From the NCBI GenBank assembly GCA_964450755.1, contig CAYVDJ010000110.1, positions 1 through 25,372 on the forward strand: a stretch of DNA of 25,372 nucleotides. The letters run 5' to 3'. A program made the translations under genes and the position numbers. The stretch is from JAADDG01 sp964450755 (lineage in GTDB: Bacteria; Campylobacterota; Campylobacteria; Campylobacterales; JAADDG01). The stretch's first letter is position 1; each line of letters starts with the position of its first letter. The notes beneath the pieces were generated by a model, which had not been told where the DNA came from, searched no databases, and saw only the letters and a list, made by a program, of their open reading frames with translations. Shown here piece after piece: positions 1 to 8,139 of the stretch.

Positions 1-25
1 GTACTTTATCTCTTTATCCGAAGGA

Positions 26-123
26 CGGTTTTATTGACACTTGATTACTTCGTTACTTTTAAGTCGCCATAGCTTTGGCTATGACTCATAAAAGTGCCTC
101 GTACTCAAATGTCACTAAAACCG
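26..123. repeat. Long imperfect palindrome upstream of nuoA
   Basis: Positions 26-48 and 101-123 are inverted copies that match at 20 of 23 positions. Inside them, 55-73 and 78-95 continue the pairing, ending in a perfect 6-bp stem (catagc/gctatg) around a TTTG loop at 74-77. The whole unit is a roughly 98-base hairpin. There is no T-run after it, so it does not look like a simple intrinsic terminator. It resembles a REP- or MITE-like intergenic element, but its family cannot be named from one copy. The rest of 1-202 shows no convincing gene. Confidence 0.7.
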
Positions 124-154
124 CTATGAATATGATATAGTATGTAAGGTCAGA

Positions 155-165
155 TATAATATAAT
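155..165 (+). promoter_or_regulatory. Promoter -10 region of the nuo operon
   Basis: Two overlapping TATAAT hexamers occur at 155-160 and 160-165, in an AT-rich stretch 38-48 bases before the nuoA start. There is no clear TTGACA-like -35 box, which is common for sigma-70 promoters in Campylobacterota. No other good promoter is visible before the end of nuoN, so this probably drives the whole operon. Confidence 0.5.
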
Positions 166-202
166 CTCGTAAAAATTTTCCGTTAATAAAGAGGGGGTTG
201 TT

Positions 203-562
203 TTGGAGAGTCGTTTATTCTTGTCTTCTGCTGTTATCGCGGCACTGGTGATTGTGTTGCCTTTGCTGTTTCATATGACAAAATATCTTGGCGCAAAAAG
301 CGATAATATCCGTAAAAACGAGCCTTATGAAGGGGGAGTGAGAAAAACGATCAAAGACCCTTTTGACAGATTTAATGTCAAATTTTATCTTGTGGCAATT
401 GTATTTTTGATCTTTGATGTAGAGGTTTTGTTTCTTTTTCCGTGGGCTGTCAATCTGAGAGAACTTGGAATTTTTGGAATTTTTGAGATGTTTTTATTTA
501 TCTTTATACTCATAATCGGTCTTTTTTATGTTTTTAAACTCGGAGTTCTCAGATGGATATAA
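203..562 (+). CDS. nuoA: NADH-quinone oxidoreductase subunit A (NuoA)
   Basis: Small membrane subunit of complex I that helps form the joint between the peripheral and membrane arms near the quinone site. The 119-residue protein is of normal length and has three membrane segments (about 8-24, 60-80, 88-112). The family loop is visible as NEPYEGGVR, followed by DRFNVKFYLVAIVFLIFDVE, which carries the conserved acidic residues of helix 2. The position that is Cys or Ser in many NuoA loops (YECG/YESG) is Gly here. The start is taken as TTG at 203 because GAGGGGG at 191-197 lies 5 bases upstream, and no ATG fits. The gene opens the operon and overlaps nuoB by 10 bases. Confidence 0.93.
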   Translation: MESRLFLSSAVIAALVIVLPLLFHMTKYLGAKSDNIRKNEPYEGGVRKTIKDPFDRFNVKFYLVAIVFLIFDVEVLFLFPWAVNLRELGIFGIFEMFLFIFILIIGLFYVFKLGVLRWI

Positions 563-1074
563 GCACTCAAAACCTTCTTGGAGACTCTATCGTTACAACC
601 AAACTTGATGCGGTTATAGACTGGGGCAGACAATCCTCTTTATGGCCTTTTGTTTTTGGGACTGCCTGTTGTGCGATAGAGTTTATGGCAACTGCCGCGA
701 GTCGTTACGATATCTCCCGTTTTGGAGCCGAAGTGCTTAGATTTTCACCCCGTCATGCGGATCTGCTTATTGTGGCGGGAACTGTCAGCTACAAACAGGC
801 ACCCATCTTAAAACAGATCTATGATCAGATGCCCGAACCAAAATGGGTTATAAGCGTAGGAGCATGTGCAAGCAGCGGAGGATTTTATGACAACTATACA
901 ACTTTACAGGGAATTGACGAGATAATCCCCGTTGATGTCTATATAGCCGGATGCCCTCCCCGTCCCGAAGCTATTTTGGATGCGGTGATTGATATACAAA
1001 AAAAGCTCTGGAAAGAGTCCTCTTATAAAATTCACGGTAAAGATTTTCAAGGAAAATTAGATGATATCAAATAA
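553..1074 (+). CDS. nuoB: NADH-quinone oxidoreductase subunit B (NuoB), N2 cluster subunit
   Basis: Peripheral-arm subunit holding the terminal [4Fe-4S] cluster N2, which passes electrons to quinone. The ligands are visible: the tandem Cys pair C39-C40 in FGTACCAIEF, C105 in VGACASSGG and C134 in IAGCPPRPEA. The RYDISRFGAE and LIVAGTV segments that line the quinone pocket are also present. The length (173 residues) is normal. The ATG lies within the end of nuoA and the stop within the start of nuoCD, so translation is probably coupled. Nothing in this subunit departs from the family. Confidence 0.96.
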   Translation: MDISTQNLLGDSIVTTKLDAVIDWGRQSSLWPFVFGTACCAIEFMATAASRYDISRFGAEVLRFSPRHADLLIVAGTVSYKQAPILKQIYDQMPEPKWVISVGACASSGGFYDNYTTLQGIDEIIPVDVYIAGCPPRPEAILDAVIDIQKKLWKESSYKIHGKDFQGKLDDIK

Positions 1075-2749
1075 AATCATAAAAAATTTTCCCAAAAGTT
1101 TCCTGCTTGAGGATATGAGAGGAACAAAACTTATACGAACAGATGAAAAAGAACTTTTTGATGTGGTAAAATATCTAAAAGATGAACTTAAAATATCCCT
1201 TCTTCTGGATATAACCGCCATCGATCATTTACACTCTTCAAATCCTCCCTCATCAAGATTTGAACTGATATATCTGTTTAGATCAAAAGAGTTTACTTTG
1301 ACTTTTGCCCTGAGCGTACTTGTAAAAGATCCGAAACAGGGCATAAAAAGCATCGTATCACTCTATCAGAGTGCCAACTGGTTGGAAAGAGAGGTTTATG
1401 ATCAATACGGAATCTCTTTTATAAACCACCCTACCCTAAAAAGGATCCTAAATCACAACGAATTTACAGGGCATCCGCTAAGAAAAGATTATCAGATCAC
1501 CAAAGGGCAATACTGCACAAAAACTCAGGATCTGATGGACGAGATGGAACCTCTTTTGAAAAAGAGAGGTTTGGATATCGACAAAGATGAGTTGATGATC
1601 TTAAATTTCGGTCCCTCCCATCCGGCAAGTCACGGAACTATCAGAACGATAACCGCTCTTGAGGGAGAAAAGATCGTTGCGGCGGTAAGCGAGATAGGCT
1701 ATCTGCACAGAGGTTTTGAAAAAAGCTGTGAAAATCACACCTACAATCAGATCATACCCTATACCGACAGACTAAACTACTGCTCTGCTCTTATGAACAA
1801 TATCGCTTTTGCAAAAAGTGTGGAAGAGATGCTTGGACTGACACTTCCAGACCGTGCTGTTTTTATAAGAGTGATTTTGAGCGAATTATCCCGCATCATC
1901 GATCATCTTGTCTGTCTGGCGGCAGGTCTTTTGGATATGGGCGCACAGACAAACTACTGGTATCTTTTCAATCCAAGAAACGATGCCTACGACTTTTTGA
2001 GCAAACTGACAGGCGCAAGACTGACAAACAGTTTTATGAGAATAGGCGGAATGGCTCATGATCTCTATGAGGGTTGGGAAGATGATCTAAATGATGTCCT
2101 CAAAAAGGTGGACAAGGGTATCTTTATGACCCTTAAAATGATAGAACACAACAGAATATTTTTGGATCGTGTGCAGGATATTTCACCTGTTGGCAAAGAA
2201 GAGGCTCTCTTTTTTGGCTACACAGGACCGAATCTAAGAGCAAGTGGAGTAGCTTATGATCTTAGAGTTACAAAACCCTACTATTACTATGATACCTTTG
2301 ATTTTGATATACCGGTAGGAAGTGTGGGAGATACCTATGATCGGATGATGGTCAGATTTGAAGAGATGAAAGAGAGTATGAAGATCATAAAACAGGCTGT
2401 AAAACGACTACCAAAAGGCGATATCAATGTATCCAATCACAGAGTAACCCTTCCCAAAAAAGAGGATGTTTACAACACGATAGAAGGAGTTATAAACCAG
2501 TTCAAACTGATAACCGAAGGAGTAAAAGTCCCAAAAGGAAAGCATTACGGCTCCTTTGAAGCCGCCAACGGAGAACTTGGTTTTTTTATCGTAAGCGACG
2601 GAAGCGGGATACCCTACAAAGTAAAAGTAAGAGCGCCGAGCTTTTTGCACATGGCATCCTATCCAAAAATCATAGAGGGGTACCAGATAGCCGATGCCAT
2701 CATGACGCTTGGCAGCTTAAATATCATAGCCGGAGAGATGGACAGATGA
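1061..2749 (+). CDS. nuoCD: Fused NADH-quinone oxidoreductase subunit C/D (NuoCD)
   Basis: One 562-residue protein joins NuoC (about 1-150) and NuoD (about 175-562); these are separate genes in many bacteria but fused in some. The NuoC signature is WLEREVYDQYGISF (107-120) with HPTLKRIL and the GHPLRKDY end. The NuoD part begins FGPSHPASHGTIR. H191 and Y240 fall where Thermus Nqo4 has His38 and Tyr87, the residues that bind the quinone headgroup, and the spacing between them is the same. The protein ends in GEMDR like other NuoD. AAGGA at 1049-1053 lies 7 bases before the ATG. There is a 14-base overlap with nuoB and an ATGA overlap with nuoE. Confidence 0.95.
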   Translation: MISNKIIKNFPKSFLLEDMRGTKLIRTDEKELFDVVKYLKDELKISLLLDITAIDHLHSSNPPSSRFELIYLFRSKEFTLTFALSVLVKDPKQGIKSIVSLYQSANWLEREVYDQYGISFINHPTLKRILNHNEFTGHPLRKDYQITKGQYCTKTQDLMDEMEPLLKKRGLDIDKDELMILNFGPSHPASHGTIRTITALEGEKIVAAVSEIGYLHRGFEKSCENHTYNQIIPYTDRLNYCSALMNNIAFAKSVEEMLGLTLPDRAVFIRVILSELSRIIDHLVCLAAGLLDMGAQTNYWYLFNPRNDAYDFLSKLTGARLTNSFMRIGGMAHDLYEGWEDDLNDVLKKVDKGIFMTLKMIEHNRIFLDRVQDISPVGKEEALFFGYTGPNLRASGVAYDLRVTKPYYYYDTFDFDIPVGSVGDTYDRMMVRFEEMKESMKIIKQAVKRLPKGDINVSNHRVTLPKKEDVYNTIEGVINQFKLITEGVKVPKGKHYGSFEAANGELGFFIVSDGSGIPYKVKVRAPSFLHMASYPKIIEGYQIADAIMTLGSLNIIAGEMDR

Positions 2750-3198
2750 GTTTTTCATTTACAAAAGAAAATATCAAAAAGATAGAAGATCTGAAAAAGA
2801 GATATCCAAACAACAATGCTCTTGTTCTGCCTCTTCTTTGGATGGCACAGGAGCAGGAGGGTTATATCCCGCTTGAAGCGATGGAAGAGATAGCGGATAT
2901 CTCGAAACTTCCGCCTATGCACATATACAAAACAGCAACTTTTTATGAAATGTTTCATCTTCAAAAAACAAGCAGATACAATATAAAAGTATGCAAAACT
3001 CTCTCCTGCTCTCTTTGCGGCAAAGATGAAATAGCATCTTATATAAAGGAAAAGATAAAAGACAATAATCTGTTTGCCTACAGTGAAGTCGAATGTCTCG
3101 GTTCCTGCCACAGCGCTCCGGTTATGCAGATAAACGATACGCTTTATGAGAATCTGACAACCCAAAAGATAGACAAAATAATAGAGGATCTAAAATGA
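2746..3198 (+). CDS. nuoE: NADH-quinone oxidoreductase subunit E (NuoE), [2Fe-2S] protein
   Basis: Thioredoxin-fold subunit carrying the [2Fe-2S] cluster N1a beside the FMN site of NuoF. The 150-residue protein has the four expected ligands, C83-x4-C88 and C117-x3-C121, and the family stretch IYKTATFYEMF. Campylobacter and Helicobacter lack recognisable NuoE/NuoF (from memory), so its presence separates this organism from those genera. It overlaps nuoCD by ATGA and nuoF by ATGA. The low-potential-cluster subunit appears intact even though its NuoF partner has an altered nucleotide site. Confidence 0.93.
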   Translation: MSFSFTKENIKKIEDLKKRYPNNNALVLPLLWMAQEQEGYIPLEAMEEIADISKLPPMHIYKTATFYEMFHLQKTSRYNIKVCKTLSCSLCGKDEIASYIKEKIKDNNLFAYSEVECLGSCHSAPVMQINDTLYENLTTQKIDKIIEDLK

Positions 3199-4448
3199 GA
3201 GAGATAAAAATAGTAAGCAAAAATTTCTCCGTAAAAGATTCTCATCTTTTAAAAACCGCTCTGAAAAACGGTGCTTATGAGAGTATAAAAGAGGCTTTTT
3301 CAAAAACGCCCGATGAGATCATAGATATCATCACCCAAAGCAAACTGAGAGGAAAAGGAGGCGGAGGCGCATATACCGGCAAAAAATGGTGTTTGATGCC
3401 CAAAAATCCGGAAAAATCTTTTCTGGTTGTCAACTGCGACGAAAGCGAACCCGGAACTTTCAAAGACAGATATATCATATCAAAAGACCCACATCTTTTG
3501 ATAGAGGGTATCATCATCAGCTCTTATGCGATAAGAGCGCATGATGTTTATATCTATATAAGAGGAGAGTATTATCAGTTTCAAAAGATTTTACAAAATG
3601 CCATCAATGAAGCCTATGAAAAGGGAATAATCGGCGAAAAAGTGATGGGACACCCCTACCGTATCGATATAACGATCCACAGAGGCGCGGGAGCCTATAT
3701 CTGTGGAGAAAAATCAGCTCTTTTGGAATCACTTGAGGGCAAAAGAGGACATCCGAGACTAAAACCACACTCTCCTCAACCGGAATATCTTTTTGGTTAT
3801 CCGACTGTTGTAAACAATGTAGAGACGATTGCAACCGTTCCCTATATCATAAAAAATTCCGCAGAAGGGTATCTAAGATACGGAACCCAAAATTCACCCG
3901 GAACATTTTTGTTTGCTCTTAGCGGTCATATCAACAATCCCGGAGTTTATGAGTGCGAATACGGCGTATCGATGATGGAGTATATAGAGAGTTTCGGAGG
4001 CGGTATAAAGGGAGGGAAAAAACTAAAAGCAGTGATTCCAGGAGGTGCTTCCACACCTGTACTGACAGCCGATGAGGTAAAAAAGGCAAGACTTGATTAT
4101 GATTCACTGAAGAAATTCGGCTCCTCTTTGGGTACGGGGGGAATGATCGTTATGGATGAAGATACATCCATGGTCAAAGCTTTAAAAAACCTTCTGGATT
4201 TTTATGCCCGTGAATCATGCGGACAATGCACACCGTGCAGAGAGGGAACAGGCTGGGTAAGAGATATCGTAGCATCCATTTTAAACAAAGAGGCAACCAT
4301 GCAGGATATCGAAACCCTTCTGGATGTAAGCGATACGATGAACGGTAAAACGATATGCGTTTTTGCTCCTGCCGTATCTGGAGTCATAAACGCTTTTGTC
4401 AATAAATTTGAAGATGAATTCAAATCTTTTTTAAAGAGCGTCAAATGA
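3195..4448 (+). CDS. nuoF: NADH-quinone oxidoreductase subunit F (NuoF), FMN and N3 subunit with altered nucleotide pocket
   Basis: Electron-input subunit of complex I, with FMN and the [4Fe-4S] cluster N3; 417 residues, close to the usual length. FMN-site residues are kept: K64, N80, D82 and E85 in NCDESEPG, and E172 in AYICGEKSALLE. The N3 ligands are present in ESCGQCTPCREG plus a later Cys in TICVFAP. The usual GRGGAGFPTG reads GKGGGGAYTG (53-62), the second Glu of CGEE is Lys (K173), and the Phe of KPPFP is Ser (S193). In Thermus Nqo1 these positions (F70, E185, F205) contact the adenosine half of NADH (from memory). The identity is certain, but the electron donor is not. The gene overlaps nuoE and nuoG by ATGA. 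Confidence 0.93.
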   Translation: MREIKIVSKNFSVKDSHLLKTALKNGAYESIKEAFSKTPDEIIDIITQSKLRGKGGGGAYTGKKWCLMPKNPEKSFLVVNCDESEPGTFKDRYIISKDPHLLIEGIIISSYAIRAHDVYIYIRGEYYQFQKILQNAINEAYEKGIIGEKVMGHPYRIDITIHRGAGAYICGEKSALLESLEGKRGHPRLKPHSPQPEYLFGYPTVVNNVETIATVPYIIKNSAEGYLRYGTQNSPGTFLFALSGHINNPGVYECEYGVSMMEYIESFGGGIKGGKKLKAVIPGGASTPVLTADEVKKARLDYDSLKKFGSSLGTGGMIVMDEDTSMVKALKNLLDFYARESCGQCTPCREGTGWVRDIVASILNKEATMQDIETLLDVSDTMNGKTICVFAPAVSGVINAFVNKFEDEFKSFLKSVK

Positions 4449-5839
4449 GTGAAAAACTGGTAACTGTCAAAATAAATGATGAAGAGATAAAAGCAAAAGA
4501 GGGAGAACTTCTCATAAAACTTCTCAAAAAAGAGCATATGGAAGTTCCCTATTTCTGTTATCACGACGCTTTGGGAGCAGACGGAAACTGCCGTATGTGC
4601 ATGGTAGAGATAGAGGGTAAAAAACGACCTCAAATAGCCTGTGATACTCCGGTAAAAGAGGGAATGGTTGTAAAAACCAACAGCGATATGATAAAAAAAG
4701 TGAGAAAAAACATATTGGAGTTGGAACTTATCAACCATCCGATTGACTGCCCTGTATGCGATCAGGCGGGAGAGTGCAGATTGCAGGATTATTATATGGA
4801 TTACGGAGTTTATGAAGGGAGAATAGACAAAGCCAAAAAGGTGCATTTGCAAAAACATCTCGATATCGGAAACAATGTAATCTTGGATCAGGAAAGATGT
4901 GTTCTTTGCCAAAGATGTGTGAGATTTACAGACAATATCACAAAAACACATGAACTAGGAGTCATAGGAAGAGGCAACCACTCCCGTATCTCCACAATGC
5001 CCGGAAAAAAACTAAACAATCCCTACGCTATGAATATAGTTGAACTCTGTCCCGTCGGCGCCTTGACAAACAAGGATTTCAGATTTAAACAAAGAGTCTG
5101 GTTTCTAAAATCAACCCCCGCTATCTGCCACGGATGCGCAAAAGGGTGCAATATCTACATAGATCACAACAAAGAGAAATACAAAGACGATACGATCTAT
5201 CGCATAAGAGCAAGAGTAAACCACGATATAAACGGATATTTTATATGCGATGAGGGGAGGATGAGTTATAAAGAACTTGGGATAAACAGACAGTACAACG
5301 CCCTTTTGAACTCCAAAACCATAGATTTTGGAGATGTTTCAAAAGAGTTTGAAAAGATCATCAAAGAGACAAAAGGAGATATTCTCATTTTGGCAGATGC
5401 AAATCTCTATCTTGAAGAGCTTGAAGCGATAAAAGAGTTTGCAAAAACTCTAAATGCCGCAGTCTGTTCTCCTTTGAAAATCTATATCGATGAATCTTTC
5501 GGTGATGACTGGCTAAAAAGCAAAAACAGAGCCGCAAACGCAAAAGGGATACAAAAGCTCAATATCCCTCAAACCTATGAGGATATAGAGAAACTGGAGC
5601 TTGTTATAAACTTCAACCATCCTGCATTTAAAAACTTTTTGACTCCAAAAAGTATCAGCTTTCAGACACACAAAGAGTTTGAAGCAGATCTCATCCTGCC
5701 GATAGCGGCTTTCAGCGAAACGGAAGGCACTTTGATAAATGAGGACAATATCACACAGTTTTCACAAAGAGCCATCCACTCAAAACAGAAGATACCAAAT
5801 ATCATAGAATGGATAGAGATGTTAAAGGATAAAAAATGA
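4445..5839 (+). CDS. nuoG: NADH-quinone oxidoreductase subunit G (NuoG), compact form
   Basis: Fe-S chain subunit of complex I. The ligand sets, read in order, are N1b C38/C49/C52/C66; N5 H98/C102/C105/C111; N4 C152/C155/C158/C202; and N7-type C228/C231/C235/C268. The spacing before the last N7 Cys is 32 residues, a little longer than the 27 I recall for E. coli and Thermus. The protein is only 464 residues, against about 780-910 in Thermus and E. coli, so most of the inactive molybdopterin-oxidoreductase-like domain is missing. The reading frame is clean and ends in an ATGA overlap with nuoH, so this is a compact form and not a frameshifted gene. Confidence 0.92.
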   Translation: MSEKLVTVKINDEEIKAKEGELLIKLLKKEHMEVPYFCYHDALGADGNCRMCMVEIEGKKRPQIACDTPVKEGMVVKTNSDMIKKVRKNILELELINHPIDCPVCDQAGECRLQDYYMDYGVYEGRIDKAKKVHLQKHLDIGNNVILDQERCVLCQRCVRFTDNITKTHELGVIGRGNHSRISTMPGKKLNNPYAMNIVELCPVGALTNKDFRFKQRVWFLKSTPAICHGCAKGCNIYIDHNKEKYKDDTIYRIRARVNHDINGYFICDEGRMSYKELGINRQYNALLNSKTIDFGDVSKEFEKIIKETKGDILILADANLYLEELEAIKEFAKTLNAAVCSPLKIYIDESFGDDWLKSKNRAANAKGIQKLNIPQTYEDIEKLELVINFNHPAFKNFLTPKSISFQTHKEFEADLILPIAAFSETEGTLINEDNITQFSQRAIHSKQKIPNIIEWIEMLKDKK

Positions 5840-7131
5840 GTACGGCTATGCTTGTAACTACTCTTGGATCTGTTATCCTTGCCGCTCTCCTTGCTCTTTT
5901 GATGATCCCTGTTTTGGTCTGGCTTGAGAGAAGAGGAGCCGGTTTGATTCAGGATCGTTTAGGTCCAAACAGAACAAACCTTTTTGGATTCAGACTCGGA
6001 GGAGTCGTACAGTCTTTTGCCGATGTGATAAAACTTGTTTTCAAAGAGGAGTACTATCCCTCTCATATAAAAAAGGCAAGATGGCTTTTTATGTTGGCGC
6101 CGATGATCACATTTTCAGCCGCACTTTTGGCTTTTATGGTGATACCTTTTGCCGATGATCTGGTGATAGACAAAGAGATTTTGAAGATTCAGGCTCTGCC
6201 TGTTGATTATGGGATACTCTGGTTTTTGGCTATCGGATCGGTTGGAGTTATCGGAGCTGTCATGGGAGGATGGTTGAGCCACAACAAATACTCTTTGCTC
6301 GGATCTTTGAGAGCATCTTCGCAAATGATAGGATATGAACTTGCTTTGGCTCTTAGCGTAATCTCTATGGTTATCACCTATAACAGTATCGATTTTAATC
6401 AAATGGTTCATTTTCAAAGTTCAACCGTTTTGGGATTTTTACCCGCATGGGGAGTTGTCGTACAGCCTTTGGCGGCTGTTATATTTATCACTGCCGTTTT
6501 CGCAGAAACAAACAGAGCGCCTTTTAACATATCAGAGGGAGAGAGCGAGATAGTGGCAGGATATTTTACAGAATATACGGCTATGAAATTTGCCATGTTC
6601 TTTATGGGCGAATATGTTGCCATGAACAGCGCAAGTGCAATCGTTATAACGATGTTTTTCGGAGGATATCAGCTTCCATGGACAGATACGAAAGAGCTTT
6701 TGGATAATTTTACCTTTTTTGCTTTCGCTTTGATGATTGTTATACCTTCTGTAATCTTTTTTGTCATCAGATGGATGAGAAAAAACAACAGAGTAAGAAA
6801 AAGTGTCTCAACAGACGGAGGAAGAGATTTTGAAACCAAAGTTTTGACAATAGCCCTGATTGTGATGACAGTTGTTTTGGAAACAATCCTTTTTTATATC
6901 GGAGTAGTCGATAAAAGTGATATAACCTCCAAAATAGCCGTTATGCTTTTTCAGATAGGAGTTTTTGTTATAAAACTGATGATATTCAACCTCTTTTTTA
7001 TAGCCGTCAGATGGACACTCCCAAGATTTCGTTATGATCAGGTTCAAACGCTTGGGTGGTACTATCTTCTGCCTCTCTCTTTGTTAAATATATTTATAAC
7101 AGCAATCGTCGTTGTAGGGGTTTCATCATGA
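5836..7131 (+). CDS. nuoH: NADH-quinone oxidoreductase subunit H (NuoH) with a two-helix insertion
   Basis: Membrane subunit forming much of the quinone tunnel and linking it to the proton pumps. The hallmarks are WLERRGAGLIQDRLGPNR (29-46), the ADVIKLVFKEE stretch, AETNRAPFNISEGESEIVAG (223-242) and, near the end, LPRFRYDQ with LGWYYLLPLSLLN. At 431 residues it is about 100 longer than E. coli NuoH (325). The extra length falls between the helix around 258-278 and the last conserved helices (about 366-395). It contains two additional hydrophobic segments (about 293-313 and 336-357) joined by a charged loop with RKNNRVRKS. An even number of added helices keeps the topology. Flanking overlaps are ATGA type. 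Confidence 0.93.
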   Translation: MSTAMLVTTLGSVILAALLALLMIPVLVWLERRGAGLIQDRLGPNRTNLFGFRLGGVVQSFADVIKLVFKEEYYPSHIKKARWLFMLAPMITFSAALLAFMVIPFADDLVIDKEILKIQALPVDYGILWFLAIGSVGVIGAVMGGWLSHNKYSLLGSLRASSQMIGYELALALSVISMVITYNSIDFNQMVHFQSSTVLGFLPAWGVVVQPLAAVIFITAVFAETNRAPFNISEGESEIVAGYFTEYTAMKFAMFFMGEYVAMNSASAIVITMFFGGYQLPWTDTKELLDNFTFFAFALMIVIPSVIFFVIRWMRKNNRVRKSVSTDGGRDFETKVLTIALIVMTVVLETILFYIGVVDKSDITSKIAVMLFQIGVFVIKLMIFNLFFIAVRWTLPRFRYDQVQTLGWYYLLPLSLLNIFITAIVVVGVSS

Positions 7132-7652
7132 AAAACAAAATCAAAACGATACCAAGATACGGCAAAGACAAAAGAGAAAGACTCTATCTCCCCGCTGTTT
7201 TGGACGGTCTGAAGGTAACTTTAAAAAGGCTTTATGAAAATATTACCGATATAAACAGTGTAGATGTTTTGGAGTATCCCGAAGAACAGCCAAAAGATAT
7301 CACCTCCCGTTACAGAGGACTTCACAGACTCACAAAAAGAGAGGACGAGAGTATAAGATGTGTAGCCTGTTTTATGTGCGCAACCGCCTGTCCTTCCAAC
7401 TGTATCTTTATAGAAGCCACCCAAAGAGATGACGGGATAGACGAAAAAATGCCAAAAAGCTTCAAAATAGATCTTTTGGAATGTATCTTTTGCGGTTATT
7501 GCGTAGAGGCGTGTCCGTGTGATGCTATACGGATGGATACCGGTATCTTTTCGATAACGGGCAAAAAAAGAGAGGATTTTGTTTTGGATAAAGAACGCCT
7601 TTTATCCCATAAAGGGGCATTTGGGAGGGAGTACAGTGTTGCTGGAAAATAG
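7128..7652 (+). CDS. nuoI: NADH-quinone oxidoreductase subunit I (NuoI), 2x[4Fe-4S] ferredoxin
   Basis: Carries clusters N6a and N6b, which wire the NuoG chain to N2 in NuoB. Two ferredoxin motifs are visible: RCVACFMCATACP and ECIFCGYCVEACP, each CxxCxxCxxxCP. The start is the ATG at 7128, which overlaps the nuoH stop as ATGA and gives a 174-residue protein starting MKNKIKTIPRYG. The frame is open further upstream (to 7056), but that part lies inside conserved nuoH sequence and is not expected to be translated. The 3' end overlaps the start of nuoJ by 17 bases. Confidence 0.93.
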   Translation: MKNKIKTIPRYGKDKRERLYLPAVLDGLKVTLKRLYENITDINSVDVLEYPEEQPKDITSRYRGLHRLTKREDESIRCVACFMCATACPSNCIFIEATQRDDGIDEKMPKSFKIDLLECIFCGYCVEACPCDAIRMDTGIFSITGKKREDFVLDKERLLSHKGAFGREYSVAGK

Positions 7653-8139
7653 TATATTCGCACTTTTGGCAATATTTTTGCTGATAGGAAGCATAACGGT
7701 TATCTGGGCTGAATCGATAATTTACAGTGCTTTTGGATTTTTGACGGCTCTCATAGCCGTAGCGGGACTTTTTGCGCTTTTGAACAACAGCTTTTTGTTT
7801 TTGGCTCAACTGATGGTGAGTGTAGGAGCGGTTGTTGTTTTGACTCTGATAGTGATAATGACTATGAATCTAAAAGATAAAAATATGCCAAAAGAGCCTT
7901 ATAAAAATATATGGATTGTATTTTCATCCCTCCTTCTTATCCCTTTTGCGATCATGCTTTACAAAGGAGTATCAAAAATCGGAAATTTCAAAGAGATAAA
8001 AGAGAATTTCGGAGATATAAAAAGTATGGGAGAGGCTCTGTTTAACAACTGGATTTTACCGTTTGAGATAGTTTCTGTTTTGCTGTTATCAGCTCTTGTC
8101 GGAGCTATCATCATAGGAAGAAAGGAGCTTTACAGATGA
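7636..8139 (+). CDS. nuoJ: NADH-quinone oxidoreductase subunit J (NuoJ)
   Basis: Antiporter-adjacent membrane subunit with about five helices, including a conserved helix 3 region visible as LFLAQLMVSVGAVVVLTLIV. The start is taken as GTG at 7636 because GGGAGG at 7623-7628 lies 7 bases upstream; TTG at 7639 is the alternative. This gives 167 residues, a normal size. An upstream in-frame ATG at 7579 would place about 19 non-membrane residues before the first helix and lies inside nuoI, so it is unlikely. The gene ends in an ATGA overlap with nuoK. Confidence 0.92.
   Translation: MLLENSIFALLAIFLLIGSITVIWAESIIYSAFGFLTALIAVAGLFALLNNSFLFLAQLMVSVGAVVVLTLIVIMTMNLKDKNMPKEPYKNIWIVFSSLLLIPFAIMLYKGVSKIGNFKEIKENFGDIKSMGEALFNNWILPFEIVSVLLLSALVGAIIIGRKELYR

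Noticed and set aside
4202..4951. 249-codon open frame on the minus strand across nuoF/nuoG
   Set aside because: It lies opposite two certain nuo genes, has no recognisable domain, and mirrors their codon bias.
2746..5839. nuoEFG as a bidirectional hydrogenase diaphorase or formate dehydrogenase module
   Set aside because: The genes are embedded by ATGA overlaps in a full nuoA-N operon, and no hydrogenase or formate dehydrogenase catalytic subunit is present.
5836..7131. NuoH extra length caused by a frameshift or fusion artefact
   Set aside because: The frame is continuous, the conserved C-terminal LPRFRYDQ block is intact after the insertion, and the overlaps on both sides are normal.
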